64,000 nt of DNA from NCBI GenBank assembly GCA_948474755.1, contig CAOLHI010000060.1, positions 1,090,283 through 1,154,282 of the forward strand. Reading direction: 5' to 3'. Position numbers and translations under genes: made by a program. The DNA comes from Ctenosaura bakeri. Taxonomy: Eukaryota; Chordata; Lepidosauria; Squamata; Iguanidae. Shown piece by piece: positions 1-13,073 of this stretch. Within the stretch, counting starts at the first letter, position 1. Each line of letters starts with the position of its first letter. Below the pieces are notes generated by a model. That model was not told the DNA's origin. It ran no database searches and worked only from the letters and a program-made list of their open reading frames with translations.

Positions 1-300
1 ATTCACATGTGGTTGCTTTGTGCAGAAAACAGGATTTTCTGCATGGAAAATAATATGTCAATGCATTAAAATTAACTCCTGCATGGAAAATGCTATTTTC
101 TTGATAAATCACCCATTTTTGCATAGGAAAAAAAAAACTCCAATTACAGCATTTTCTTTGCAGGAATTTATTATATTATATTATATTATATTATATTATA
201 TTATATTATATTATATATTAATTTATAAAATATTCTTTTCCCTGCAGAAAATAACTTTTTCTGCATAAAACAACCACATGTAAATTTTATATAGAAGCAA
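1..300. repeat. Unclassified interspersed repeat rich in TTTTCTGCA, partial copy
   Basis: The motif TTTTCTGCA and its complement TGCAGAAAA recur many times here. The same style of sequence, with related start and body, recurs near 23.7, 25.1, 50.6 and 59.3 kb, so this is an interspersed family. The copy probably begins before the window. A related tail (ccaggattcttttcatcag) continues to about 410 and resembles 50,985-51,060. I do not recognise the family; no coding potential is visible. Confidence 0.55.
168..219. repeat. (TTATA)n microsatellite
   Basis: Near-perfect 5-bp tandem repeat lying inside the TTTTCTGCA-rich repeat copy. Confidence 0.95.
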
Positions 301-1639
301 TCCCAAAATGCAAAAATTTCCATTAGTCCAGGATTCTTTTCATCAGTGTTTTTCGACAATTTTTAAATATTTTCAAATATGCTTTCTATCCCAGCTTCTG
401 TGGAGGTTAATAGAAAGCAGTGTATTTTGTTTTTTTCAAAGAGAGGTTATCATTTCAAATAGATAGTAACAGCTTTCACCTTAGAAACTGCAACATATAT
501 ATACACACACAATGTATTGATTAGTTCCAAGTAGACTTGGCCCATTAAATTAATTTTTGCATGTTGAGATAACATATACAAATCCTACTGAGTCCATGGG
601 GCTACTCTAATTGGGATTCCCAGCAGAGTCCCTCCACAGTTCACTCCACAGTCTCACTATATCTTTTATATGCTAATTTTCTTTTGGGCAACAGATCGGT
701 GATAAACTGGACAGCGGGCAGCCTTGACAAGATGGAAGATCTGTAAATATGGGTTCTTTAGTTCAGGCAGCGATCTCGCAGAACTATCAGGTTCACAATA
801 ATGGTTTTTATCTTTTGGGGGTCATGGAACTCTTTGAAAAGGTGATGAACGGTGTGAATCTTTCCAGAAAAAAATGTGCTCATCCACAGTTTTCAAAATA
901 GAAAGGAAACACGTGAGGGATTTTATTTATGCTTGTATGTGTGGTTCATGGACCCTCCCTCCACTGACCGATTTATGGACCTCTATGGAGTTCAATGACT
1001 CCTTGGTCTAGGACAAGGACGGAGAACTGTGGAAAGCTAAGGGCATTGCAATAGTCCCCCAGGAGATCTTGAGGGGCACACATCTCAATGGTACCTGCCT
1101 CTGGAAAAAAAAAATTAAAGCCCTCTGCCCCAAAAGCCCTGTGGAGGTATTTTTGCCATGTTTTGAGACCTACTTGGTCCATTTCATGCCCTGGAGTGGT
1201 GTTTTAATGACAGAAAGTACAAATAAGTAATTCCTTGTTTATTTTCTGTTTCATAAAAGTATCCCCTGGGCTTAAATTGGTCCATGGAGGCCCAAATGTG
1301 ATAAAAATGTTCTTCTCACCACTCAATGGACATTTTGGTGCATTTAAAAAAAAATCATGCAAAAATTGTGCTTTGTCTGGGGTGGAAATGCCATCCACAC
1401 CCTATGGAGGAATTTTGGGAGGGCATTATGGAGCAAAAAATTGTTGTCATTTCTTTTGTAAGGCCAAAAGCCAATTATTCAACCCCTGAGGGGTACTGGG
1501 GGGCCACAAAAGGCCCTATAGGTTACATTCTGCCCACTCCTTGCCTAGAGGGACTTCTAGATACAACCCAAATGTCTTCACTGATACAGACTGCACTGAT
1601 ACAGAGTCATATTTAACCACTAAGTCTTGTATGCCATCT
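301..1639. other. No gene recognised
   Basis: AT-rich sequence. Open frames between 970 and 1,620 are short, overlap on both strands and show no recognisable domain. I see no clear repeat family except the possible repeat tail to about 410. Confidence 0.6.
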
Positions 1640-1990
1640 GAGATTTTTTTCTGGATAGGCATAGACAAGCTATAGTGATCAATACTCCAAAAACCTCCCC
1701 CTTAAACTATTGCAGTGAGCTATGCAAAGTTCTGGCTTTGAAGACAGTCTAGAAAGCACAGCAAGTACAAAATATGGCTGCTACAATTTTGTCTGAACAT
1801 TCCCTGGGCAACCCAGGAACTGGTGGTCTTAAAAAACAAACTACTTATGGCTTTGCAAGAAAGTTCTGCAGAGATTCATGGACCTTCAGTTCAAGGATGA
1901 GATCTCAGTGCCAACATGTTATCTGGCCTATGTGATTTCAGACTACAGATGGAGGTAGCATAAGTGAATATTAATCTGTATAAAAATTAG
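1640..1990 (+). mobile_element. L2-like LINE fragment (3' part of ORF2)
   Basis: The sequence around 1,700-1,800 aligns by eye with the L2 clade ORF2 region after the reverse transcriptase. It corresponds to the segment usually reading LDYCNALY, then KTVxKLQxVQNxAA. The same segment is better preserved at 22,625-22,860 in this window. Reading frames are broken by stops and indels, so this is an old fragment. The boundaries are approximate. Confidence 0.55.
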
Positions 1991-3140
1991 AGCAATCATT
2001 CTGGATTGAAACCTAGATGTTGGTGATGACTGTACTATTGCCATGATAGTCCTTATATAAAATGGGGTTGATCTGGATATATGCACTCATTCATTCATTG
2101 ATACAGAAGAACAGACTTTCACCTACATTTTTGTAGTGAAGAAATGCAAACAGGGATTGAATCAGCTATGACACAAACTGGTTCTACATGATTTAAGGAA
2201 ATAACAGACTGCATGGTTTCACATTTGAAGGCTGTATATTTGAGCTATAGATCTGAAGATTTTGAAAGAAAACAGGCCCAACTGTTTCTTTTCAGCTCTG
2301 AGCAATCTGAAAGTATTTATGGACTAAAGAAAAAAACAACTCATCCCTATATACTGACTTTGAATTGTATTTTAAAATGAAGTGTTTATTTACAATTGGC
2401 ATTTCTGAGTTAACAGCTTGTGGCAGTCATCTCACAAATTATGTTGCTTTCTTGCAACTCCAGCATCATAAGAATAAGAGATGGCATAAAACCAATTTCC
2501 ATTTGGCTTCAGTGTCTGTTTAAGCAATCAGAATGTGAATTTTAATGTTTAAAAATTAAAGTCTTTGTTTAAAAATTCAACAGTTAAGTTCCACTCCTGA
2601 TTATTCAAATCTGAACAAAAGCGGAATAGGAAAGAAAAAATGATTTACTTACAGTGTCTTCCTTCAGCCTATAATGATGCCACATCACAAATAATGTCGA
2701 GATCAGAAATATGACTTCCACTGGCAAATAGCTGGAAAATGCTGATTGTAAATTATACTTTATTTTAAAGCACATTTTCATTTTCTTAATGATAAACAAT
2801 GGTGTCGATCTTTTCCTACAGAAATTTCAGAAGACAGGATTAGGGAAAAAAGAGAGAAAAGAAAGTTTACTTTTCTCTGGTTTGGGAGCAGATGGTGCTT
2901 TTCAAATTCACATGTCAAATCTGAATATTCATTCAATTTGATGAATACTTGGCCTCTACTTTGTACCATGGAAATCTATGAAATGCATTAGATTTATCAT
3001 TTTCAGTTGCTGTTCCTTTCAGCTGTACTTTTAACGATGGATGAATTCAATGGAGGTCAATTTGGAATAGGTTTAATCCCCCATTCAGGTTCAAGTATCA
3101 ATCAGCCGGTTATTTTGTTGTTGAAAATTTGAAAAAAGAT
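1991..3140. other. No gene recognised
   Basis: Unassigned AT-rich DNA. Only short frames occur, and no repeat family is recognised by eye. Confidence 0.6.
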
Positions 3141-3142
3141 GA

Positions 3143-3194
<52 letters not shown>

Positions 3195-3195
3195 A
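3141..3195. repeat. (GAAA)n microsatellite
   Basis: About 13 tandem GAAA units. Confidence 0.95.
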
Positions 3196-6100
3196 GACGT
3201 TTATAAAACATGCATTAGAAAAACAAAAACATCATAGTGCACTCTGCAATGCAGACTTCCTGTGGGCAGCTGTGTACATTAGAAAAAAATCATGGCCCAT
3301 TAATAACAACAGAGCATGCTACTGATTTCATTGTGCACATCTTAAAATTGTTGTTTTTGAGTATTCAGACTTTCCGTGATTTTTCACCTGCAATTAAATC
3401 AGTGTAAAACCTAAACCCTAGAATAGCATATCAGCAGGGCATGCCTAAGACATTTTTCTAGCTGAGACAGAACAACAAATGCTCCCCCACAACACACAAG
3501 TCAAATGATACAGTATTGCCCAATTACACAGTGTTACTCAAACTTACAAATGGAGGCATACAGAGACAGTGAATAAAGGATACCGACACCCTTTATTATT
3601 GGCACTGGGGGCTCAGCTCATGAAATTGACTGGCAGTTCATCCAGAATGCACCAAAGAATATTTTATTTCATACAATATATAGTTAGCGGAGTTCTGCCT
3701 CATATGGAATATTGATTGCCACCAGTGTTGATGGCATTACAAACAGGATTAGACAAATCCACCAGTGATTATTCTATCAGTCCAATGGCTGTTAGCCACT
3801 GCAAAACTAGTTTGTTTCATGCTGTATGAAGACTTCTTCAAACCTGTTGCTGGATATAATGACCCCTCAATCAGATATAGCAGGGTTAGTCTAGTTTTGA
3901 GTTCTAGAGTGCACATTTGTTCTTAGGGATGTGTATATCTATAAAGTGCATATTCAAAGGCATAGATATATTCCCACCTCCACGGCTGATCCATACCTCA
4001 CTCCATGACCTGTTTTAAAATGGGGAAAAAAAAGGGCCATTCTTTGATTACTTTCCCCCCAAAATATATGCACATTTGTGCACTTATTTTAAATTGTACA
4101 CATTTCTTAAATTTATTCCAATTATGTATTAACAGATACTGAAGCAGTGTTTAGTGTGCATGTGAAATGTTTGTTATTTTTTCAGAGCCATTCATCAGCA
4201 TGAAAAACAAGTTGCGCCCATCATGGAAAGAATCTGGCATGAGTGAAACACACATGTCCAATGAATCCAACACTGGAAATGGCCTCCTTGCACATCCTTA
4301 CCTTCAATTTACTGGAGATAACAGAAAACTAGTAATAGTAATAGTAGATAATGTTTGGCAGGATAAACCAGTGGCATGACTAAATATAACAATCAAAGTC
4401 TAAATGCTAACCTTTACTAGTGTAGAACTGTTGAAGCAGCTTCTGAATTGTAATTCAAAACTAATATAAATCTAGTTGATTCAGTGGATCTATTCTGTTT
4501 GGTACAAACTAATAGATTTAGGCCAAGGTAATTTCATAAGTTCACCTCTTTTACCCTAGGGAAGACTGAAAAAAGTCTATTGAAAACTTGGTTATGCACT
4601 AACTGACTCTTATTAACCCAAGAGCTTAAGCTCTAAGTTGGAGAATTTGGGACACTTGACAGAAGTTGAGTGTTGGAGAAAAAAGTGAGTGGAGCAGATA
4701 CAAGGGGTAATCAAATCTGTCAGTTTTGTTTCTTTAACTATTCACTCATTATCATTAACAGAAGAAAACTGTATTACTGAAGAGGTAGGAGCTTAGGAAA
4801 GCCAAGGAAGCCATGAGAAGTGTGGTAATATAAACCAAATGAGAGGATCTGGGAAGAAAATGGAAAATAAGTATGCTAATATTAAAACTGAGTGCATGAT
4901 TCTACTACTGCCATGCAAAGAACCATAGTTTATCAATTACAATGAAATGTTCATAGCATACTTCTTAGCCAGGTATACAAATGATACAGGAGGTTATCAA
5001 TCTTTGTATATGTTTTTGGCAGAAAAAGAAAAAAAAACTTTTAAGAGGGAATTGGTTACAGCACCAAGGCTCCAAAAGTAAAATTATAGTTATAATTTTA
5101 AAGTAACTGTTTTCATTTATCTCAGCAATAACTACTGGTAATAGTTATTTTTAGTTAAAAACATCTGAGTGCTACAAACCACTGGCCTATGGTACAAAGC
5201 ACCTTCTCCTCCTATAGGTCTTAAGAGCCACAACAAAATACAAGATAAGAGTGTGATTCTACACTTGAACCATGTGATGTTGGTCCTCCGTCACTAATTA
5301 CAAAAGGACTGAAAAAGTAATGAATTTTTTCCATTAAGTTACAATCAGAAAGTGATGTAGACATATCTTTCTTATTCAGAAGGTAATTGCTTAAGTTTCT
5401 AGTTGTTTAAACTCTGCTCTGATATCCAGATAACCAAAGACTGTGTGCAGATCCAGAAAAGGCAGAGGCCTGTTGGCTGACTATATCACTTGGCCACTGG
5501 TAACAAGTTGCTACCATTTATGATGATGGTGTCCCAGCCCATCAGACACCACTACGTTTATGAGAAACTGTCCATTTCCCATTTAATATGGTACTTAAGG
5601 AGAACAAAACAAGAGAAAGACCACTATTTTTCTCCTTATCTTGAAAGTTGCAACAAAAACATACCTAACACATTCTTTCACATCTATTTCTGCTCTAGAG
5701 CTACTGTATTACTAATGTCTTACACAGAGAGAATGCTCTCAGCTGGTCATAAATAAACCCAGAAATTGTATTCACATCTAAGTGTAGTTATTGCATTACA
5801 AGAAATGGTCAACTCTAAAGGTGAAGTAGAGTTCAAATTTCAGTGGATGTTATTGATTCTGTTTTGTTTACTACTATGGGGTACACTGTTATGAAAGGCA
5901 GTATATAGGAAAAGAATCAAACCCAGACAGAATGACTTCAGGGCCTCCCAAAGCTTTTAAAGTAAAGTTCAGAAAAAAAATATTATTATTATTTTGGTAA
6001 AGGCTAGCATGGGATTCAATATACAGCTTACATTGCTGCTAGCTCAGGCCTCAAGAGTTGTAAAACAGCTGAATTTAAGTGTTTCAGATAATGAAGTCCA

Positions 6101-6390
6101 TCTGAACAAAGACTGTAAAGAATCACTGCCAATTTCTGGACACCTAATGAGAATCTAATTAGGAAAAAGACCAACTTGCTAAGATGAGAATGTAACCTGC
6201 AATAGCATCAAATATCTAATGTTGATGCTAAAGAAAAAGGAGTTCTCTGTGAGTTAAGAGAGATGTGGTGTCAGCAAGTGATCATCTTGGACATCTGAGA
6301 TCCAGGAATCCCTCAGGGCTCACCACTGTCCTTCTGTCCAGCAGCAGTTTCCCACACAATGCTGATCAAAATATCAATTAACTGTTGGTA
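3196..6390. other. No gene recognised
   Basis: More than 3 kb of AT-rich DNA without a recognisable exon or mobile element. The open frames at 4,167-4,379 and 5,490-5,756 are short and look like chance. Confidence 0.55.
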
Positions 6391-6612
6391 CCTGTTACAC
6401 TAGACAAATATAACACTATAATTCTGGTTTAACTGCCAAGGCTGTATCCTATGGAATCCTGGTGTTTGTATTTTGAAAAGGTAGTAGAACTCTCTGTCAC
6501 AGAATTTGGAAATACCTCTCAAAAAACTGTACATTCCAGGATTCCATGGGTTGTTGCCATGGCAGTTAAAATGGAATCGTAGTGCTATACTTGAGTAATA
6601 TGAAAAGGTCTG
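6391..6612. mobile_element. Palindromic inverted-repeat mini-element, diverged copy
   Basis: The left arm (tcctatggaatcctgg, near 6,447) and right arm (ccaggattccatgggttg, near 6,537) are imperfect reverse complements. The outer parts match the family core tataacactat / atagtgctata. It belongs with the copies at 12,438, 12,896, 24,552, 43,572 and 46,751. The ends are eroded and no target duplication is visible. Confidence 0.6.
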
Positions 6613-7655
6613 TATGTAAGCTCAACAGGGCTCAAATACATATGAGAGTACACATTTAGCAAGAGATCTACAAAGGATACCATGCTGAGGCACAGCCTAA
6701 GCCTGAACTGGGACCTACATTTGGGGGCATTCTACCTGCGTAGTCAAACATAACATGTTCCTCCACATCTGTCCACATTATTCCTTTCTGTAGCTGAAAT
6801 CAATTTTCCACAGTACTGTCTGAGGGCACTAACCTTCTTTCCCCTTCTCTCTAGATCAGTTTTTCAGCAGCAAAATGATGACATTTTGAAGCTATCTGTT
6901 AAGTTTAAAACATGCATGATAAATTTGAGGGTCTGGAGTCTGCTAGTCAGGAAAGCCTTATATAGTACCTCCAAAAGTACTGGCATCTACTTTGAAGTCC
7001 ACTCAGAACTTGCAGACATTTACAAGCACTTATAGAAAAACCTACATAAGCACATTATGGATAAGCTAAATATCTCTCATTTTGTGGCACTTCTTTTTTT
7101 AAGACAAAACTGGGAAGACTTTCAGTGATTTTTCTAAGAGATGTGAGCAAATGTCATGACTAGGAACAACATTAATTTTCCAGCAATTCTTGCCACCTCT
7201 TGATAACTGGCAGCTAGCATCCTCCTGCAACACAAACCTAGCATGCCTCTATGAGCAATGGCATGTTGTAACATGACTCATTGGAATATTGTGAGATGGG
7301 TCAAGGCAGCTGACAGTCAGCCACTAACCAAAAAATCCTTTTTTGTAAACCAATTGGCCAAGAAAGAGAAAAAGCTCAAAGTGTTGAATAGCTTTCACAA
7401 AGACCTCAATCCTAAAATTGGTCTAAATATTGAAATATTGGTCAAGCAATAATGTCATACTCCAATGACCAAATTGAAGTGCAAAATGCACACATGGGAA
7501 TAAGAGATGTTTAATGTCACCTTTCAGATGAGGTTGCTGGCCACAGCAATTTGTCATGTTCATATAATCATCCTGTGCATTACTGCAAAATCTCTCTTTC
7601 TCTTTCTTTTTTTCTCTCTCTCTCCCTCTGTATGTGTGTGTGTGAGTGTATGAGG

Positions 7656-7693
<38 letters not shown>

Positions 7694-10211
7694 TCACAGG
7701 ACCCAAATAATGTTGTAAAAAGAAGAAATCCATGTAGCCTACTTGGCATAATTGTTCTTAACTTGTGAAAGAGGAAGAAGATCCAATTATTATTCTTTGA
7801 AACTGCATGGTCTCTTTTTGAATAACTGTTAATTCTTTCTAAAATAATTTTAATAGCATCATTTTTACACCACAACATTTCTTTGGGAGGTTTATTGCAA
7901 ATCATTCTAGAAGATGCTTGAATATGTGCATGAACCGTATTATTTATGAAGCAATAGAAAGACAAAGCTCTTTTTTTCCCCACCTCCCCCTTCCTCCTAT
8001 ATTTTTTGGCAATCCATCATACAATAACATTGTTTTCCTAGCATCCTTGCTAGACTGTGTAGAGAAATTACTACTGAATTATTAACTTTATGACAGAAGA
8101 GCTGTGCTACTTTGCAAAGCATGTAATGAAAGAAGAATTTTGGACAAAATTCTAGTGCCAGAAAGAAGATACAATTTATCACTGAGGAGGTGACACATTT
8201 GTGTCTGGCTGCACAACTGGAGTTTCAAGTTCACATGACTAAGTTATCCCCCAATCAAAACAAATGTAAAGCAAAAGCAAGGGCAAAAACAAAATAAATT
8301 AAACTGCACAGAGGAAACAATCACAGGAAGGAGCAAGGTAGGCTGGAAAGCTTTTCTCTGACACAGCTATCTTACCAGAAATGCCTTCAGGCATGTGAAG
8401 TGTTCTCTCATGGTCTAAAGTCATGAATTGCACATTTACTACCTTAAGAAGAATTCAGCCTCAGAATACAAGTGAGGAAAATTGGACATTTCTGGTTCAA
8501 ATATTTGCTCAAATTAAGGAAGATTGAAAATTTTGTTTTTAAAAAGAATTTTCAAAATGTGCATATTGCTTGATAAATTTTATAGAAAGGACTGTTGTTG
8601 TTGTTTAATGAATATACGAATTAGGGTTGCCACCTCCATTTTCAGGTCAACTCTATATTTTTAACCAAGGCATATCATGTAGTACAGTATGATACTCTTC
8701 ACAATAGGAAACTATCAAAGTGCCAGTGCCAATGGGTGAGAATTTCATTTAATGAGAATTTAATTAGAATTTTCCAAAGTTTGCGATTAAGAAAATAACT
8801 ACCAACCATATACTGGAAACACAACAAAACCTTGATTGAGAGTGGTTGCAATATTTTTGGTCAGGCATCATGAAATAGACATTGCTCCTCACTTGTCTCT
8901 TTAGACTGAGGTACTAAGGATCCTTGCCCTTTTCAGCTAACTTGGATTATGTCTGGGCACCTAGATGTCTAATTTGTGATGTTGATGAAAGCCAGACAGG
9001 CATGAACACTTCACTCAAAGCATTAAGTCTTGGAATCACTAGATATTTATATGGAAAATGAGTAGGCTCTTCAGTAATTTTTTAGGCTGTTTATTATATA
9101 CAATCATACAAATGCAAACACATACAGTCCTCCTAGGGACAAACAAAGGCATGCCAATATCTGGGCACATTGCTGGTATTACATTCCATTATATTGCACC
9201 GCAGGTAAGGCATTCATTAGCCAATCAGATGTTAGACTTTCATATTAAATCATATATCATAACCACTTGCTCCTTTCACCATAATGGGAACTATATAATC
9301 TAGCATAGCCTAATTAGTTCTCTTACCTGCATCAGCATATCTGGGCTGTTTAGTAAATTATCAACTTGGAATAGCAGCTTCTCTCTTTGTTCCTGACTTC
9401 CTGCAGCAAGGAGTTGGATTCTGGTTAAAGTACCCTCAGACAGACCCTCAGATATCTTTGCCATTCCCATTACAATTTTGAATTGTAAAAGCTTGGGTGA
9501 GCAATAAGGAATCTGGATGATTATCCATTCGTGACAAAAAGGATGCTAGACATAAATAGACATAAGTTCGAAAAATGATCGGGATGGAGTTAGTATTTGA
9601 TTAACAGCTCACCAGGAATTATTTGGTGACATGAAAATCCACACTAGTTGGGAAACATATATGTATGTAAGAGAGATCCAAATATAATATTAATTATATT
9701 GGTACTAATTTTGAGTCTGACTGTAAAGTCAGCTAGTAAAAGGGCTACAACTGTATAACAAGAAGAAACCTGCTTTGTTTCACTCCATACGTCAATGTGT
9801 GATTTAGGAAGAGGGATGAAATCCATACTTTAATTCCATTTTTAATTAGTAGTGGTAACATCTACAAATAAGTTGAAAGCTGTTTTGGTTTTGTCCATTT
9901 GAATCAGGAAAATCCTTTTTCCTCTTGGTTGTCTCATCCAAGAGTTCATGGTGAGCATGAATAAAATAAAAGATTAGGGACACACCTACCAACTGACTCT
10001 ATCTTAAATGCAACAGAATCTATACTGTTTGTATGTATAACAGCTTAATTATCTCTATGCATTTTGGTAATTATTCTTGAAAATATGTGTTTTTAAAAAA
10101 CAGTCTGTGTGTTTGTATTTATAAACTACATTTTATTTTATTAAATGTTTTAGCAGAGTCAAATGAAACAGTTTCTGGGGACTGTTCATATTCATCTGTT
10201 TTCAGAAGTCT
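6613..10211. other. No gene recognised
   Basis: Long AT-rich stretch holding only a mixed microsatellite at 7,591-7,690. The 186-codon minus-strand frame at 7,423-7,983 runs through that microsatellite (a serine/leucine-rich stretch) and has no domain, so it is not called a gene. Confidence 0.55.
7591..7690. repeat. Compound (TC)n-(TG)n-(GA)n microsatellite
   Basis: Adjacent pyrimidine, TG and GA dinucleotide tracts. Confidence 0.9.
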
Positions 10212-10233
10212 ACTTCTTTCTTTCTTTCTTTCT

Positions 10234-10265
<32 letters not shown>

Positions 10266-10271
10266 TTTTTT
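10212..10271. repeat. (TTTC)n microsatellite at the 3' end of an antisense L1
   Basis: On the minus strand this is (GAAA)n directly following the L1 3' UTR. It is likely an expanded A-rich LINE tail. Confidence 0.85.
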
Positions 10272-10840
10272 GAATTAATTTTTATTAAAAATTAATGAAA
10301 AAACAATAAAAAAACCCTTCTCGCTTCCAGACATCAATTTTCCCAGTTGAATCTGAGCTTAACATTCCATTCCACATAAGCATTCCGTTCCATACATTAT
10401 CTCTATTTTATAACAATAATATACTATTACTTTTAGATTATATGTAACTATTTACATTTTATCTTTTACTACCCCATTTTGTCTTCCTCCTTTCTCACAG
10501 CCTTCCTTTCTTTCCACCTATTTCATTCTTTTATCCAGTTCAAAGCCTCTCACCATTCTCTTTCAAAGCCCTGGATTGGCTTATTTTTAAGTGAAAAAGT
10601 TAACTTTTCTGTCGCTACCATATCCAGGGCTTTGAATTTCCATTCTCTTATATCAGTATAGTTTCCTTTTTCCCAATGTTGAGCATAAGTCAATCTTGCT
10701 GCAGTTATTATATATTTTTCGATGAGATCTTATTTCTCTTTGTTGCCCGAACACACTCAACAAATAAAGTTCTGGCTTCATTTCAAAGTTTAAACCATCT
10801 CATTCTTTAGGTTGTCCTAGAGTAGCAAGGCCTGTGGCTA
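10272..10840 (-). mobile_element. L1 LINE, 5'-truncated 3' end
   Basis: Read on the minus strand from about 10,715, the frame gives AARLTYAQHWEK followed by a segment ending EKLTFSLK and a stop. This resembles the extreme C-terminus of L1 ORF2 (AARLLYAQxWK type). Upstream, FEMKPELYLLSVFGQQ lies in another frame, so there is a frameshift near 10,715. An AT-rich 3' UTR follows with an AATAAA on the minus strand near 10,283, then the (GAAA)n tail. Only the last part of ORF2 and the 3' UTR remain, the usual result of incomplete reverse transcription. Confidence 0.75.
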
Positions 10841-12026
10841 TTGCTATAAGTAGCATGACTTATCGGTGGTGGTTCTCTTTTAGATGTCAGCTTTTTTTTT
10901 TTAATGTGATTTTTTTCCAGAAATAAACAAGCCCTTCCTTTATCTTTTTTCTTCTTTGTTGTTTATTTTCATTTTTTATTATAACATATTTTATCAGACA
11001 TTTGTAATATGCATTTTTAAATATTTAATTCATAGTTTTAAATATTTGTAATTTTAATGTTCTGCTTTTAACAGGGTCCTTTTTTTTTATGTAGACTGTT
11101 GCCCACTGTGAGGAAGGTCACAGTAACTAATCAAATAAGTCAGCAAACAATCATGTTTGAGTTATTTGTCTGGAACTGCAAATATCTTGCTTCAGAACTA
11201 ATAGACATTTGCTGTATTCCCATTCAAAACATCTTTCTGTTTGGATGTTTTAGGTTTCAACATGTAATTTAAAACGTACATCTCTCAGATTTAGTCATCT
11301 CATTCAAGAGTGAATTTTCACCCTCTGCCTTCTCCCCTTCCGAATTATACCTCTTGAGAAAGAGAGGAAGAGGAGGTCTATGCACTATCAAAAGTGTAAG
11401 TTGTGACTAAGGCAAGAAGAAATGATGAGGTGGCTTTCATTTTCATCGATAAAAACTTTGCTCTCTCGGCTTAGAGTTTATTTTTGTTAGAAAAGACATT
11501 ACAATCAACTGGATATTTCTCTTTAAATCTTTGGCTCCTGTTGGCACTTCATCTGTGGTTTCTTTTTACACTCTATTATCTAATGCACTTCAACTACACA
11601 GAGAACACTTAATTCTTTTCATTCTGAGGTACAACAGCTAATTTAGCAACAGAGCTAACCTTGACTTGAGAAGGCTGGGAAATATCTCTGACTTACTAAG
11701 GCTTTTTCCCCCTAACACACTTTTTTAAAAAAGGAAAGGAGATATCATTTCAATACAAAGGAATCATGAAGTCGACTAAGAGATTAATTATTCCTTTTAA
11801 ACCGTATTTACCTATCTCTCTTATCATTGTGGGGTGACATAGGGGGAAAGAAAAAGAAATGCAGACTGTGCAGAGTCTCAGATTTCATTCTTTCAAAAGA
11901 GGTTTTCTTACCATGTTGGCTGTGATAGTGTTGCTAAAGTGGCATAGCATACTCTGATGAGGAGCTGGTATATACTCCTCTGCACATTTTCCTTTTCTTC
12001 AATCCAATGCTGGTTTGCAAGAGCAC
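10841..12026. other. No gene recognised
   Basis: AT-rich unassigned DNA with homopolymer runs of T. No exon or repeat family is recognised. Confidence 0.6.
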
Positions 12027-12243
12027 TGTTCTGTTGTGTGACTTCTACAGTGACCCTAATGCAAACCTATTAGGAGATTTTCTTGGCAAGGTTTGTTTAG
12101 AAAGGGTTTACCTTTACCTTCCTTTGACGGTGGCACAGGATGACTTGCCCAAAGCCACCCAATGGGTTTCCATGGTCAAACAGAGATTTGAACCCTGGTT
12201 TTCTGAAGTCTTAGTTCAACACTTAAACCAGTGCAGCATAGAA
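12027..12243 (-). mobile_element. tRNA-derived SINE (reptile type), antisense
   Basis: The plus strand carries cttggcaaggtttgttta, then gacttgcccaaagccaccca, then gatttgaaccctggttt. This is the reverse of the reptile SINE order seen in sense at 35,880-36,078. The box B-like element (GGTTCAAATC) reads on the minus strand, which sets the orientation. Moderately diverged. Confidence 0.75.
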
Positions 12244-12437
12244 CTGTTTCAATTTTGAATGTATGATTAAAGGAAAAGTGGTCTTTTTAGACACATTTGT
12301 TGCAATTACCTCCTTTTTATATCTCTCTTACTTAAAATAACATTGTCCATCGGACATATTTAAAGGACAGTAACTTTCTAGGGATCTCCTTATAGGGATC
12401 CTGCCAAAGAGTCAAAGAACACACACTTGTAGACCCA

Positions 12438-12538
12438 GGCCATTATTGCACTAGACTGTAATAGTGCTATGATTCCACATTCCATAGGATGTTGAAAGTG
12501 GAATCATAGAGCTATAACAGTCTAGTGCGGAAATGGCC
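12438..12538. mobile_element. Palindromic inverted-repeat mini-element, short 101-bp form
   Basis: It begins GGCCATTATTGCACTAGAC and ends with the near reverse complement GTCTAGTGCGGAAATGGCC. The inner arms (ctatgattccac / gtggaatcatag-like) also pair. The central spacer found in longer copies is missing, leaving an almost continuous hairpin. The flanks CCA and CAA differ at one base, so a target duplication is only suggested. Confidence 0.85.
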
Positions 12539-12895
12539 CAAAAAAACTTCTGCATAAGTTAAGCATACTTTTTAATAGAAAGCTATTTCTTTTTTACAAC
12601 ACCTTCTGATGACAGTATTTGTTGATTTTCCTGGTAGTGTTTTTTTTTTTTTTGAATGTTGGATGGAATTGAAAACACCTGGCACAATAGGTCATAGATC
12701 ACAGACAGGATGTCCTACTTTGTTTCTTTGCAGTCACTGGATGAATTATTTAAGTTTTAAAAGTCTTAAGTCACTGGGTGAATTATTGAAAAGTCTTTAG
12801 GTAAAAGACTATGGTTGTCCTGTTGAAAGGAGCTATACCTGCCTTCTAATTATATGTTATGACCCCTAACAGAAAACACAGATTCATGTAATCAT

Positions 12896-13070
12896 GGCCA
12901 TTTCTGCACTGTTATAGTGCTCTTATTCCACTTTCAACATCCTATAGAATCCTGGGGTTTGCGGTTTAGGGAGGCACCAGATGGCCCCTCCTTAAACCGC
13001 AAACCCCAGGATTTCATAGGATGTTGAAAGTGGAATAATAGTGCTATAACAGCCCAGTGCAGAAATGGCC
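12896..13070. mobile_element. Palindromic inverted-repeat mini-element, 175 bp, flanked by CAT
   Basis: The element starts GGCCATTTCTGCACTG and ends with its complement. The arms pair over most of the length, including cctatagaatcctgggg against ccccaggatttcatagg. The centre is a short GC-richer loop. The 3-bp repeat CAT flanks both ends (12,893-12,895 and 13,071-13,073), consistent with a 3-bp target-site duplication. No coding capacity, so it would depend on a transposase supplied elsewhere. Confidence 0.9.
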
Positions 13071-13073
13071 CAT

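Noticed and set aside
1..300. Regularly recurring TTTTCTGCA words as a CRISPR-like or satellite array
   Set aside because: Spacing is irregular, the motif occurs on both strands, and the whole unit recurs elsewhere as an interspersed repeat in a vertebrate genome.
7423..7983. 186-codon minus-strand open frame
   Set aside because: It runs through a microsatellite, shows no domain and has no supporting context; the length is plausible by chance in low-complexity DNA.
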